This document shows, piece by piece, positions 1 to 8,642 of a stretch of DNA of 64,000 nucleotides (positions within the stretch are counted from its first letter, which is position 1; the number at the start of each line of letters is the position of its first letter). The DNA lies in NCBI RefSeq assembly GCF_000174195.1, contig NZ_ACFY01000104.1:37883-101882 (forward strand). Direction: 5' to 3'. This stretch comes from Roseburia inulinivorans DSM 16841. GTDB lineage: Bacteria; Bacillota; Clostridia; Lachnospirales; Lachnospiraceae. Under the pieces are notes generated by a model, which searched no databases, had not been told where the DNA came from, and was given only the letters and a program-made list of their open reading frames with translations. Position numbers and translations under genes: made by a program.

Positions 1-204
1 CTCCGTTTCTGCCATTGCTTTTAAGGTTTCAATATTAGGTGTTTCATTCATATCTGGCTTAAATGGCAACGCTTGTTCTCTTACCGCCTGTTTTGCAGCC
101 ATTGTAAAGAAAGTTGTCATATCAAGACCTAAATTAGACATAAGTTCCTGTAATTGAGCCTTTAAAGTTTCATCAATTCTCATCGTTACATTCGTATTTG
201 CCAT
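1..204 (-). CDS. RelB/DinJ-family antitoxin, 3' end cut by window edge
   Basis: 68 codons are visible, starting MANTNVTMRIDETLKAQL and running off the left edge. The N-terminus is a ribbon-helix-helix DNA-binding segment (TNVTMRID), followed by the LGLDMTTFFTMAAKQAV stretch and a RALPFKPDM-like tail, as is usual for RelB/DinJ antitoxins of type II toxin-antitoxin modules. The start is set by AAGGAAGGTG shortly upstream of ATG at 204. RelB proteins are about 85-100 residues, so only the end is missing. The partner toxin (RelE/YafQ type) would lie beyond the left edge and cannot be seen. Confidence 0.85.
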   Translation of the reverse strand, partial: MANTNVTMRIDETLKAQLQELMSNLGLDMTTFFTMAAKQAVREQALPFKPDMNETPNIETLKAMAETE

Positions 205-307
205 ATATATCACCTTCCTTTAATTATATTATAGTTCCCATTTTATCCGTTGTCAATACAATGTTATAACATCGCACATATAAATCTATTATTTACTTAT
301 TTCCATT

Positions 308-520
308 TTACACAATATCACCCAACAACTCAATTACTTCGTCAAGTTTCTCACTCGCTTCTTCCATATTATCAATTGCATCTTCAGAACACATTCCTCT
401 ATAGCTGTTCTGTAATCCTTCTGGCATATTATCAAATGCGTCCTGTTCTTCGCTTAATATAGAAGATAACTCAATGTTACGGTAAAGGTATTCAAATCCA
501 CAGAAACCGCATATATGGAT
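308..520 (-). pseudogene. Remnant of a small acidic mobile-element protein (N-terminus missing)
   Basis: An open minus-strand frame ends at a TAA at 308-310 and reads back through LSEEQDAFDNMPEGLQ and EEASEKLDEVIELLGDIV to an in-frame TAG at 521-523, without a start codon. The pattern (E)EQ.A(F/Y)DN.PE.LQ.S followed by an acidic coiled coil resembles a small hypothetical protein common in phages and conjugative elements of Lachnospiraceae; this is from memory of the family, not a search. The 5' part appears deleted, so I read it as a decayed gene end. No ribosome site or promoter was seen. Confidence 0.45.
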
Positions 521-615
521 CTAGGGACAGTGCTTTAAAAGCTATCGGTAAGCAATTAGAAAATAAAATTGTTCCAAACAAGGATAAGTTAAAATGGAAC
601 GCACAAATGTTATAA
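463..615 (+). pseudogene. Possible 3' remnant of an unknown gene
   Basis: A 50-codon plus-strand frame without ATG ends in QLENKIVPNKDKLKWNAQML and a TAA at 613-615, six bases before a strong terminator. The terminator placement suggests the true 3' end of a lost gene. It overlaps the minus-strand remnant head to head near 463-520, which looks like a deletion junction joining two gene ends. I do not recognise the sequence. Confidence 0.2.
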
Positions 616-620
616 AAGTT

Positions 621-668
621 ATAGGGTATACACCAATCTTAATTGAACTGTGTATACCCTATTTTTTT
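621..668 (+). terminator. Strong rho-independent terminator
   Basis: A perfect 13-bp stem, ATAGGGTATACAC (621-633) with GTGTATACCCTAT (650-662), has a 16-nt loop and runs into seven T on the plus strand. It lies just after the plus-strand remnant ending at 615. On the minus strand it follows metA at a distance and could also act there, but the T-run is poor in that direction. Confidence 0.8.
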
Positions 669-698
669 ACTATTTTGCAAAAGTTCTTTGCAGTTGAA

Positions 699-1631
699 TT
701 ATTTTCCCACAATCTCATCCGTATTAATGAACTGGAACGGTGTCGTCTGATACACGTAATAGTTCAGCCAGTTTGAATAGAGAATGTTTCCATGTGATCT
801 CCACTGCAGTCTCGGTTTCTGTGTGTCATCATCATTCGGATAATAATTGACAGGCATTTTGATGTCCAGACCTTTATCCTTATCACGTTTGTACTCCTTG
901 TCGAGGGTAACCCGGTCATATTCCGGATGTCCCATCACAAAAATTTTACGTCCCTCATCTGCAATGGCAAGGAACACGCCGGCTTCCTCTGATTCTGCTA
1001 AAATCGTCAGTTCCTTCACGGCACGGATATCCTCTGCACGCACTTCAGTATGTCTCGAATGCGGTGCCATAAAATAGTCATCAAAGCCTCGGACAAGCGG
1101 TACTTTACGGTTCATCACATGATGCTCATACACACCGAATTTTTTCTCCGGAAGCAGATATTTCTTCAAACCGTAATGATAATAGAGCCCTGCCTGCGCG
1201 CCCCAGCAGAGATGTAAGGTAGAGGTGGCATGTGTCTTGCTCCACTCAAAGATCTCACACATTTCATTCCAGTAATCCACCTCTTCATATTCCATCTGTT
1301 CCACCGGCGCTCCGGTAATGATCAGACCATCAAAATAACGATTTTTAATGTCTGCAAAAGTCTCATAAAACTTATTCAGATGACTCATTGATGTGTTTTT
1401 TGACTCATGGGAAGACACTGCTACAAACGTCACATCTACCTGTAACGGTGTGTTTGAAAGCGAGCGTAAAAGCTGAAGCTCCGTATCTTCCTTTAACGGC
1501 ATCAGGTTTAAAATTGCAATGTTGATTGCTCTGATATCCTGATGTGTCGCACGATTTTCGTCCATAACAAATATATTTTCCTTTTCCAATATTTCCTTTG
1601 CCGGCAAATCACTCTGTGTCTTAATTGGCAT
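699..1631 (-). CDS. metA: Homoserine O-acyltransferase (MetA fold, predicted acetyl-CoA user)
   Basis: 310 residues. Activates homoserine by O-acylation in the first step of methionine synthesis, in the cytosol. The HTS-family triad is visible: Cys142 in HLCWGAQAG, with His235 and Glu237 in VMGHPEYDR. Residue 111 is Glu ([15 protein letters not shown]). In this family Glu111 goes with acetyl-CoA and Gly111 with succinyl-CoA, so the product is probably O-acetylhomoserine despite the metA name. The start follows GAGGAAGGG about 14 nt upstream. It lies 86 nt behind ligA on the same strand. No SAM riboswitch is recognisable in that short gap. Confidence 0.95.
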   Translation of the reverse strand: MPIKTQSDLPAKEILEKENIFVMDENRATHQDIRAINIAILNLMPLKEDTELQLLRSLSNTPLQVDVTFVAVSSHESKNTSMSHLNKFYETFADIKNRYFDGLIITGAPVEQMEYEEVDYWNEMCEIFEWSKTHATSTLHLCWGAQAGLYYHYGLKKYLLPEKKFGVYEHHVMNRKVPLVRGFDDYFMAPHSRHTEVRAEDIRAVKELTILAESEEAGVFLAIADEGRKIFVMGHPEYDRVTLDKEYKRDKDKGLDIKMPVNYYPNDDDTQKPRLQWRSHGNILYSNWLNYYVYQTTPFQFINTDEIVGK

Positions 1632-1717
1632 ATCTTCTTACAAACCCTTCCTCGCGATCAGAATCGCTCTCCTATTTTCGACAGTATATCCTGCTATATC
1701 TTCCAGTACAGTAAAAA

Positions 1718-3724
1718 CTAAATTCCAAGCATTTCTTTCAACTGTTCTTCTGAAATAACAGGAATTCCAAGTTCCTGTGCTTTAGTCAGCTTGCTTCCTG
1801 CATTTTCTCCCGCAAGCACGTAATCTGTTTTTTTTGAGACGGAACCGGAAGCCTTCCCTCCATATTTTTCGATCAGCTCTGACGCTTCTTTTCGTCCCAA
1901 TGTTGGCAGTGTCCCTGTTACTACAACTGTCTTTCCTGTCAGAACAGATTCCACCGTCTCTGTCTCTTCCGCCTGCATATTCACGCCATACTCTTTCAAT
2001 CGGTCTAAAATTTCGATATTTTTCTCATCCGTAAAGAAATTTCGGATACAAAGTGCACTCACTTCTCCGATATCGTTGACCTCTGTGAGCTGTTCAACGG
2101 AAGCTTCCTTTAAATGATCCATATCTTTAAAATACTTCATGATCGCTTTTGCGGCTGCCTTTCCCACGTTTGGAATTCCAAGTCCGGTGAGAAGCTTATA
2201 GGCATCGTTCTCTTTTGACTTTTCAATCGCATCCAAAAGCTTATCCGTATTTTTTTCTTTTCCGATAATTCCCTGATCGATCAATTCATCGCGATGTGTC
2301 TTTAGTACAAAAACATCAGCGACATTATTAATATACCCCAAACGGACAAGTTCTTCAATATAAACCGTACCAAAACCTTTGATGTCCATTGCGTCACGCC
2401 CTACAAAGTTGATAATATGGCGTTCCAACTGTGCCGGACAGTTTGGTGATGTACACCTAATATCCGCAGTGTCTTTCTCCCTCTCTGTCTTTGCACCGCA
2501 AACAGGGCAGACATCCGGGATCACAAACCGTTTCCAGTCAGAAGGTCTTTTCTCTTTTTTCACTTCCTTGATCTTGGGAATGATCTCCCCCGACTTATAA
2601 ACTACAATTGTATCCCCAATTCCGATATCCAGATCATCAATAAAATCCTGATTGTGCAAAGTTGCCCTCGAAACAGAAGTTCCGCAGAGGCGCACCGGCT
2701 CAAACACTGCCGTCGGTGTGATTCTTCCGGTTCTTCCTACCGAAAGTTCAATATTTAATAGTCTGGACTCTTTCTCCTCCGGCGGATATTTGTATGCGAT
2801 TGCCCAGCGCGGTACTTTGGATGTTTCTCCCAACTGCTCACGGTCAGAAAAACGATTGATCTTCACCACGGCGCCGTCAATATCATATGCCAGATTTCCG
2901 CGGTTTTCACCGATTGCCGTGATCGCATCCCACACTTCCTCCGCGGTCGTGCAGACTTTATAATCGTCGATGACATGGATCCCCTGTTTTTTCAAAAATT
3001 CATATCCTTCGGTATGAGTTGCAAACTCCATGCCACGCACCTGCTGGATATTGAAAATAAACATGGAAAGATCCCGCTCTTTCGTCACCTTGCTGTCTAA
3101 CTGGCGGAGTGTTCCCGCTGCACAGTTTCTTGGATTGGCAAACACTTTTTTTCCAAGAAGTTCCTGTGTCTCATTTACCTTTTCAAATGCAGCATTTTTC
3201 ATGTATACTTCGCCACGGATTTCCAGATACTCCGGTTTGTCCTTTAACTTCTGTTTTACGTCTTTGATCACTTTCGCATTCGCAGTGACATCCTCACCGA
3301 AATTAATGCCGTCCCCTCTGGTTTCCGCCAGTATTAATTCTCCGTTCTCATAACGCAGTGACATGGAAAGTCCGTCAATTTTATATTCCACAACAAATTC
3401 CGGATGATCTAACTGTTTCTGCATCTCCTCCACGAAGTTAAATACTTCCTCTTTGGAAAAAACATCCTGAAGACTTAACATTGGAACATTGTGGCGCACA
3501 AGCACACCCGCTTCTCTTTTTGCTGTTCCACCAACACGCTGTGTCGGAGAATCCGGCGTGACAAGCTCCGGGTGCTCTTTTTCCAGGTTCTTCAGTTCCT
3601 GCATCATCATGTCGTATTCATAATCTGAAATCTCAGGACTGTCCTGATTATAATAGCGGTCAATATGATATTCGAGTGTTTTCTTTAACTCGGCAATTCT
3701 CTCTTCTGCTGACATTTTTTTCAT
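1718..3724 (-). CDS. ligA: NAD-dependent DNA ligase LigA
   Basis: 668 residues, normal length. Seals nicks in replication and repair using NAD+. Seen in order: Ia domain, adenylation domain with the AMP-accepting Lys115 in EYKIDGLS, OB fold, a four-cysteine zinc finger (CPVCG...CTSPNCPAQ), helix-hairpin-helix repeats (LLTGLGIPNVGKAAA, VNDIGEVSA) and a C-terminal BRCT domain (VLTGKTVVVTGTLP). Start is MKKMSAEER; the internal Met4 is an alternative because neither has a strong ribosome site. It begins 6 nt after the rluF stop, so the two are co-transcribed. An A8 run near 1828 is intact, useful when judging frame breaks elsewhere in the window. Confidence 0.98.
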   Translation of the reverse strand: MKKMSAEERIAELKKTLEYHIDRYYNQDSPEISDYEYDMMMQELKNLEKEHPELVTPDSPTQRVGGTAKREAGVLVRHNVPMLSLQDVFSKEEVFNFVEEMQKQLDHPEFVVEYKIDGLSMSLRYENGELILAETRGDGINFGEDVTANAKVIKDVKQKLKDKPEYLEIRGEVYMKNAAFEKVNETQELLGKKVFANPRNCAAGTLRQLDSKVTKERDLSMFIFNIQQVRGMEFATHTEGYEFLKKQGIHVIDDYKVCTTAEEVWDAITAIGENRGNLAYDIDGAVVKINRFSDREQLGETSKVPRWAIAYKYPPEEKESRLLNIELSVGRTGRITPTAVFEPVRLCGTSVSRATLHNQDFIDDLDIGIGDTIVVYKSGEIIPKIKEVKKEKRPSDWKRFVIPDVCPVCGAKTEREKDTADIRCTSPNCPAQLERHIINFVGRDAMDIKGFGTVYIEELVRLGYINNVADVFVLKTHRDELIDQGIIGKEKNTDKLLDAIEKSKENDAYKLLTGLGIPNVGKAAAKAIMKYFKDMDHLKEASVEQLTEVNDIGEVSALCIRNFFTDEKNIEILDRLKEYGVNMQAEETETVESVLTGKTVVVTGTLPTLGRKEASELIEKYGGKASGSVSKKTDYVLAGENAGSKLTKAQELGIPVISEEQLKEMLGI

Positions 3725-3730
3725 CCATTT

Positions 3731-4513
3731 CTACTTTTTTGATTTTTCTTTCATGCGCTCACTTTTGGGATATTTCTTCGGGATGACCGTCTCATTGGAG
3801 GAATCTTTAATTAATGATAAAAGCTGTCTGTACTCCTCCGTTGTAACATCCCGGTAGGTTCCAACCGGCAGGTCTCCAAGTTCAATATTCATGATTCTTG
3901 TACGAACAAGTTTCTCCACACGATAACCGAAATATTCACACATCCGTCTGATCTGGCGGTTTAGTCCCTGTGTCAAAATAATCTTAAACTGTTTCTTTCC
4001 AATCTGTTTTACATGACATTTTCTGGTCATTGTATTCAGTTCAGCAAGCGGCACTCCGTTTGCCAGACCATGGATAAAACTCTCGGTGACTGGTCTGTTG
4101 ACTGTAACAATGTACTCTTTTTCATGCATATTCCCGGAGCGCATCATTTTATTGACAATATCTCCGTTGTTCGTCAGTAACAGTAGCCCTTCTGAATCTT
4201 TATCCAGACGTCCGATCGGATAGATGCGCTTCGGGTAATTAATATAATCGATCACATTATTTTTTTCGCGCTTTTCTGCGGTACAGACAATGCCAACCGG
4301 TTTGTGAAACGCAATTAAGATCATTTCCTCTTCTTTTGAAACTTTCTTTCCCTGAAACAAAACCGTCTGTCCTGGCAGCACTCTTGCGCCTGTTTCCGCA
4401 ACTTTTCCATCAATGGTAATATTTCCTAGTTCTACCTGACGGTCTGCCTCGCGTCTGGAACATACCCCTGCTTCGCTCAAAAATTTATTGATACGGATTC
4501 CGTTTTCTTCCAT
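3731..4513 (-). CDS. rluF: 23S rRNA pseudouridine synthase, RluF type
   Basis: 260 residues. N-terminal S4 RNA-binding domain (RINKFLSEAGVCSRREADR), then an RsuA-family catalytic core with the active Asp in GRLDKDSEGLLLLTN and the conserved LNRQIRRMCEYFGY motif. HKPVGIV...NNVIDYINYPKRIYPIGRLDKDS and the NMHEKEYIVTV stretch match E. coli RluF (U2604) more closely than RluB or RluE; the exact target nucleotide remains inference. Basic C-terminal tail. Directly upstream of ligA with a 6-nt gap. Confidence 0.9.
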   Translation of the reverse strand: MEENGIRINKFLSEAGVCSRREADRQVELGNITIDGKVAETGARVLPGQTVLFQGKKVSKEEEMILIAFHKPVGIVCTAEKREKNNVIDYINYPKRIYPIGRLDKDSEGLLLLTNNGDIVNKMMRSGNMHEKEYIVTVNRPVTESFIHGLANGVPLAELNTMTRKCHVKQIGKKQFKIILTQGLNRQIRRMCEYFGYRVEKLVRTRIMNIELGDLPVGTYRDVTTEEYRQLLSLIKDSSNETVIPKKYPKSERMKEKSKK

Positions 4514-4573
4514 ACTTTTCCTTTTCCTGTCATTATTCCATATGATTCTATTTTGTACAGCTTCAAATAACTA

Positions 4574-4608
4574 CAAAAACGGAGACTTCAATTTGCTGGA
4601 AGCCTCCG
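4574..4608 (-). terminator. Rho-independent terminator after the SH3 gene
   Basis: The minus strand reads CGGAGGCTTC, an 11-nt or shorter loop, GAAGTCTCCG, then TTTTTG. The arms are 4580-4589 and 4599-4608 with one G-U pair. It begins 18 nt after the stop of the SH3-domain gene and separates it from rluF-ligA-metA. Confidence 0.85.
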
Positions 4609-4625
4609 TAGCATTCTGTTACTTT

Positions 4626-5903
4626 TTATTTTAATAAATCGGTCTTGATATAACCTGTCTTATTCTTCCATGTTACTTTTGTCCAGCCTTCTGCATAACT
4701 CATCACAACCGTTACCTTCTCTCCGGCATAGGCAACTCCGACTTTGTCTGCTGTCTCGCTCATGGAAGACCGGATGTTCGTTGTGTTGGAGAGCATGATC
4801 GTTGTGCCCTCTGTCAATGCTTCTGATGCCGCTGTCTCAGAAACATTCTCCGGTGCTGCTGCTGATAAAAATTCACTCTTAATATAACCTGTTGTACCGT
4901 TGTAATCAACAATACTCCAGTCTCCTTCTGTACCGGTTCTGGTAAGTGCCGTTCCTTTTTCAACAGAGCCAAGCTTGTCTGCTGAGGTATCTGCACCTGA
5001 CCGGACATTTACCTTGTCTATTGTATATACAGTTTCTGTTGTCTGTTCTGCCGGCGTTTCTTCCGCTGGAATTTCGTCTGTCGGAGTCTCCTCAGCAGGA
5101 GTCTCTGTTGCAGGAACCTCTTCCGTTGCAGGCACTTCTTCTGTACTCTCTGTTGCGTCTGCCACAATGGTATTACGCCACTCGGTGATTGCATTTGGAA
5201 TAGTCGTTGCACAGAGATTCAACAGGTTCTCGTCTGTTGACAATGCAGCTTCGTATTTCTGCTGGATATCATTCTGTAATTCAATGACATCATCGCTGTT
5301 GTAGAAGTTCGTGATAAGGTTGCGGATGCTTGTATCCAACGCACTCTCCTGTCTGGACAGGTTGTACTCACTGTAAAGATTATCAATGTAAAGACTTCCA
5401 TCGTCATTTGTTCTGACATAGAAGAAATAAAGCCCCGGTGCAGGTGTTTCCACTCCCATAAACTTCACATTCAGGCTGACATTTACCATATAAGAATTGC
5501 TGTCAAGCCCGGACTTTGTATAGCAGTTAATGTCCTGATACTGCTCAATGTACTGACTGATCAGTGTGATATAACTCTGCTCATTCTGTGTGATCGGTGT
5601 TGCCAGTGTCTGTAATGTGACAAGATCTCCGGATGCATAAGCAGTAAAGTAGCTGTTGATCAGCTCATTGACTGCCGGAACTGCATTTTCCTCATATGCT
5701 TCTTCTGTCACAACCGTCTCAGTAACCGCCACGTTATTATCGTCTGCGTTTCCGATTCCATTTCCCGTGAATTTCACTAAAATAAGTAAAAGCACAACAA
5801 ACAGTGCTCCTGCCACGAAATATCTGGCATTCTTTTTTACAAATTCTACCATTTTCTGAATATCTATGTTATTTGATTTATTATCCTGATTCGTTGAAGC
5901 CAT
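4626..5903 (-). CDS. Membrane-anchored protein with two bacterial SH3 domains
   Basis: 425 residues from ATG 5903; an upstream in-frame TTG at 5912 is too close to AAAGG to be the start. Short cytoplasmic N-terminus, one membrane segment at about residues 33-52 (YFVAGALFVVLLLILVKF), an extracellular all-alpha/beta region of about 150 residues, a Thr/Glu/Pro low-complexity linker (VPATEEVPATETPAEETP), then two SH3b repeats (VNVRSGADTSADKLGSV and TNIRSSMSETADKVGVA). SH3b domains usually bind peptidoglycan, so a cell-wall role is likely, but no catalytic domain is seen. It is a single-gene unit with its own terminator. Confidence 0.8.
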   Translation of the reverse strand: MASTNQDNKSNNIDIQKMVEFVKKNARYFVAGALFVVLLLILVKFTGNGIGNADDNNVAVTETVVTEEAYEENAVPAVNELINSYFTAYASGDLVTLQTLATPITQNEQSYITLISQYIEQYQDINCYTKSGLDSNSYMVNVSLNVKFMGVETPAPGLYFFYVRTNDDGSLYIDNLYSEYNLSRQESALDTSIRNLITNFYNSDDVIELQNDIQQKYEAALSTDENLLNLCATTIPNAITEWRNTIVADATESTEEVPATEEVPATETPAEETPTDEIPAEETPAEQTTETVYTIDKVNVRSGADTSADKLGSVEKGTALTRTGTEGDWSIVDYNGTTGYIKSEFLSAAAPENVSETAASEALTEGTTIMLSNTTNIRSSMSETADKVGVAYAGEKVTVVMSYAEGWTKVTWKNKTGYIKTDLLK

Positions 5904-6087
5904 TTTTACCAAACCTTTCTGTCACAGACCCGAATTTTGTCTGCGGTATCTATTATGAAAAATGTAATTGTTTCCTATCTGCAATTACAAAAAATTAATC
6001 TAACAAACATATTACATAATAGCATTATCTCTGTTTATTGTCAACGAATGGCAGGCTTTTCCAATTCTTAATATTTTATTTCAGAGC

Positions 6088-6118
6088 AAAAAAAAGATGC
6101 CACTACTGACATCTTTTT
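6088..6118 (-). terminator. Terminator of tRNA-Arg
   Basis: The minus strand has AAAAAGATGTC, a 6-nt loop and GGCATCTTTTT, followed by further T. The arms are 6108-6118 and 6091-6101. It starts 3 nt after the tRNA 3' end. Confidence 0.85.
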
Positions 6119-6120
6119 AC

Positions 6121-6192
6121 TGCGCCTGGCGGGAATCGAACCCGCAGCGTCGGAGTCGGAGTCCGATGTTTTATCCATTAAACTACAGCCGC
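6121..6192 (-). tRNA. tRNA-Arg (anticodon CCG)
   Basis: 72 nt cloverleaf: acceptor GCGGCTG, D-arm GTTT...AAAC, anticodon arm TCGGA-CTCCGAC-TCCGA with anticodon CCG, variable CGCT, T-arm GCGGG-TTCGATT-CCCGC, acceptor CAGGCGC, discriminator A. No CCA is encoded. The acceptor stem has a G4-G69 mismatch: the 3' strand CAGGCGC would pair perfectly with GCGCCTG, but the 5' strand reads GCGGCTG. The rest of the molecule is regular, so it should still fold. Confidence 0.93.
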
Positions 6193-6264
6193 ATATATTT
6201 TTTTATCTGTTTCACAAACATCCTATTTATCATAGCAGATAAAAATGTAAATTTCAAGAGATTT

Positions 6265-7380
6265 TTATGCATTCAAATCTTTTAATATCTCAGTTTCCAG
6301 CTCCTCTTTCTGCTCCGCTGAAATTGGCAGAATAAAAACACCGACTTTTACTGCTGTCTCGCTAACACTCTGCTCTATCAAAAAGCGCCTGTCCTCCTCT
6401 GTGACCTGTCCGCTCATGTATGCACGTATCACTGCATTCAATCTCGTAAATAAAGTGATAAGTTCCCGAAAACGGTTTTCTTTTCTCAGATAGCAATGCC
6501 CCGTCCGTTGTAATTCCTGATCCATGGTTGCAATGATCTGCATGGAAAGTTTCAGCTCGCCTGTGATGTCGGATGCCTCCATCAGAACATCCGGCCGCTT
6601 TTTTAACATTTCCGCAAAATACGTTTTTGCACCAAAAACATCCATAGAAAAGAAGTAACTCGCAAGCTGTTCTTTCATCTCGCGTGTCTCTGCCTTTTCT
6701 CCTAACATGCCCACTTTGCACTCATAAACCTTCAGATGATTTACGCGCACCCACACAAGCAGCAGGAACTCAGAAATAAATCCAAACACCCGTTTGTGAT
6801 AATCGTCCTCTCCATTTTCCAGACAGATCCGCTTCTGCACCTCAAAAAAAATGTGAAACAGCCATTCACAGTATGTATCAAACCATTTTTTCGATGTGAC
6901 GATCATATTGCCAAAATACGTTTCCGTTCCGTTCTCGAGCTGTACAAATGTATCGTAATATTCCGGGTAGAGTTCTTTTATCACCTCTCCTGTCATATCG
7001 AGAGCATGAATATTATGATTTGTCGCAAAACCATAATGATAGGAGTTGTTCAGCACCACCCTTTTGGTCGTGATCAGATCATAGTCCTTTAAAAGCTCCA
7101 GATACTCTGCCTCTGTAAAAATTTTTTCCTGCTCATTCAAAAGATACCTTCTGTAGTGACAGGTTCCTACATATTTATATGTGTGTACATTTTTCCATAT
7201 CCAATACAATCCGGTCAGTTCACTGTAATAACAGTTTTCCGCAGAAATGTTGTCTCCCGTGTTGTCACAGAGGTAACCAAGATCCTCTTTTTCCTCCCTG
7301 CCCACCTGAAGCGGCTGGTACATTTTATCTTGTGGTACTTCAAATTTTTTATGTGTCAGTGCAAAAATTTTTATCTTCAT
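6265..7380 (-). CDS. DUF4422 family protein (probable glycosyltransferase)
   Basis: 371 residues from ATG 7380, preceded by AGGTG at 6 nt; a GTG at 7389 is less likely. The N-terminal half has KIKIFALTHKKF, DNTGDNIS, LTGLYWIWKN and the DUF4422 hallmark VGTCHYRRYL, then NMIVTSKKWFDTYCEWLF. DUF4422 proteins are found in polysaccharide and capsule clusters and are thought to be glycosyltransferases. The C-terminal about 120 residues are helical and specific to this protein. No other polysaccharide genes are adjacent, so the substrate is unknown. Confidence 0.75.
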   Translation of the reverse strand: MKIKIFALTHKKFEVPQDKMYQPLQVGREEKEDLGYLCDNTGDNISAENCYYSELTGLYWIWKNVHTYKYVGTCHYRRYLLNEQEKIFTEAEYLELLKDYDLITTKRVVLNNSYHYGFATNHNIHALDMTGEVIKELYPEYYDTFVQLENGTETYFGNMIVTSKKWFDTYCEWLFHIFFEVQKRICLENGEDDYHKRVFGFISEFLLLVWVRVNHLKVYECKVGMLGEKAETREMKEQLASYFFSMDVFGAKTYFAEMLKKRPDVLMEASDITGELKLSMQIIATMDQELQRTGHCYLRKENRFRELITLFTRLNAVIRAYMSGQVTEEDRRFLIEQSVSETAVKVGVFILPISAEQKEELETEILKDLNA

Positions 7381-7425
7381 GTGAAACACCTGTCTTTAAA
7401 GCATGTTATCGAAAACTTCCGACAC

Positions 7426-8385
7426 TCATTTTACACCATGTTCGGTTTTTATCATAGTGTTTAATTCTTTTAAAAGCGTGGCTGATTTTTTTAACTGCTC
7501 CTGTTCCTCCTCATCGAGTTCGATCGGCACAACTGCCTCCACACCATCTTTTCCGACGATTGCAGGCATACTGATGACCACATCTTCCATACCATAAATT
7601 CCGTGCATCATGGAAGACACTGGGAGAATGGACTGCTCGTTTCTTATGATACACTCGCAGATTCTTTTTACCGCCATCGCAATTCCGTAGTAAGTTGCCT
7701 GTTTTCTCTGAATGATCTCATAGGCACTGTTTTTCACTTCCTCATAAATTTTATCCTCGGATTCCTCGTGAAAATAATGTCCGCGCATCTCACAGAACGC
7801 ATCGAGCCGCACACCGGAAACGTTTGCATTTGACCAAGCTGCCAGCTCGCTGTCCCCGTGTTCACCGATGATAAACGCATGCACACTGCGGTTGTCGACC
7901 TTCAAATGTTCCCCGATCAGATATTTTAATCTTGCCGTGTCAAGCACCGTTCCAGAACCAAGCACTCTGTCCTCCGGGAAACCGGACAGTTTTAACGCTG
8001 TGTAAGTGAGAATATCCACTGGATTTGAAACGATAAGAAGCATGCCCTCGCAGTTTCGCTTTGCGATTTCCGGGATGATTGTTTTATAAATTTCCACATT
8101 TTTGTGGATGAGATCAAGCCTCGTCTCGTCCGGCTTCTGATTTGCCCCCGCCGTAATGATGATAATCGCCGCATCGACAATGTCATCGTAAGTTCCGGCA
8201 TACAGCCGGATCGGCCTTGCAAACGGAAGTCCATGTGCGATATCCATCGCCTCACCTTCCGCTTTTTCCCTGTTTACATCGATCATTACCATCTCGGAAA
8301 AAATGCCGCTCTGCATTAATGCAAACGCAGAGGACGAACCTACAAATCCACAGCCGATCATGGCGGCTTTTCGAATATTTACCAT
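7426..8385 (-). CDS. ldh: L-lactate dehydrogenase
   Basis: 319 residues, cytosolic. Reduces pyruvate to L-lactate with NADH, regenerating NAD+ in fermentation. NAD-binding GCGFVGSSSAF at the N-terminus; the specificity residue is Gln in AGANQKPDETRLDL, which marks lactate rather than malate dehydrogenase; NPVDILTY carries the substrate-binding region and HAFIIGEHGDSE the catalytic His. AGGTG lies 8-9 nt before ATG. It stands just upstream of the DUF4422 gene on the same strand (45-nt gap), with dinB divergent. Confidence 0.95.
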   Translation of the reverse strand: MVNIRKAAMIGCGFVGSSSAFALMQSGIFSEMVMIDVNREKAEGEAMDIAHGLPFARPIRLYAGTYDDIVDAAIIIITAGANQKPDETRLDLIHKNVEIYKTIIPEIAKRNCEGMLLIVSNPVDILTYTALKLSGFPEDRVLGSGTVLDTARLKYLIGEHLKVDNRSVHAFIIGEHGDSELAAWSNANVSGVRLDAFCEMRGHYFHEESEDKIYEEVKNSAYEIIQRKQATYYGIAMAVKRICECIIRNEQSILPVSSMMHGIYGMEDVVISMPAIVGKDGVEAVVPIELDEEEQEQLKKSATLLKELNTMIKTEHGVK

Positions 8386-8511
8386 AATAAAATCACCTCA
8401 TTTTTACACTAAATCTACGTTCCGAACTATCACCATTGTCTCACACTATCATGCCCGATTCGGTGAATTTTATGTGTCACAACACACAGGTTTGGTATGG
8501 GTTATGACATT

Positions 8512-8525
8512 CGAACATATATTCG
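8512..8525. promoter_or_regulatory. LexA (SOS) box upstream of dinB
   Basis: CGAACATATATTCG matches the Gram-positive LexA consensus CGAAC-N4-GTTCG at all positions but one (A for G). It ends 7 nt before the -35 hexamer of the dinB promoter, a usual place for a repressor site. Confidence 0.75.
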
Positions 8526-8532
8526 TTTTTAG

Positions 8533-8561
8533 TTTACAGATTTCCTCAAGTTTGCTATAAT
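8533..8561 (+). promoter_or_regulatory. sigma-A promoter of dinB
   Basis: -35 TTTACA at 8533-8538, a 17-nt spacer, and a perfect -10 TATAAT at 8556-8561. The transcript would have a leader of about 75 nt before ATG 8643. Confidence 0.8.
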
Positions 8562-8642
8562 TGATGTAATGTAAAGCTCGAAACTCGTACATAATGTAGA
8601 ACGCGTTTCGCACAAACCATTATGATACCAGGAGGAATCTGT

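Noticed and set aside
1632..1717. SAM riboswitch before metA
   Set aside because: The gap is only 86 nt and shows none of the SAM-I or SAM-II core motifs; read-through from ligA is likelier.
8580..8615. Second LexA box (CGAAAC...GTTTCG) downstream of the dinB promoter
   Set aside because: The half-sites are 20 nt apart and the closer fit (AGAACGCGTTTCG) is one base short of the consensus spacing.
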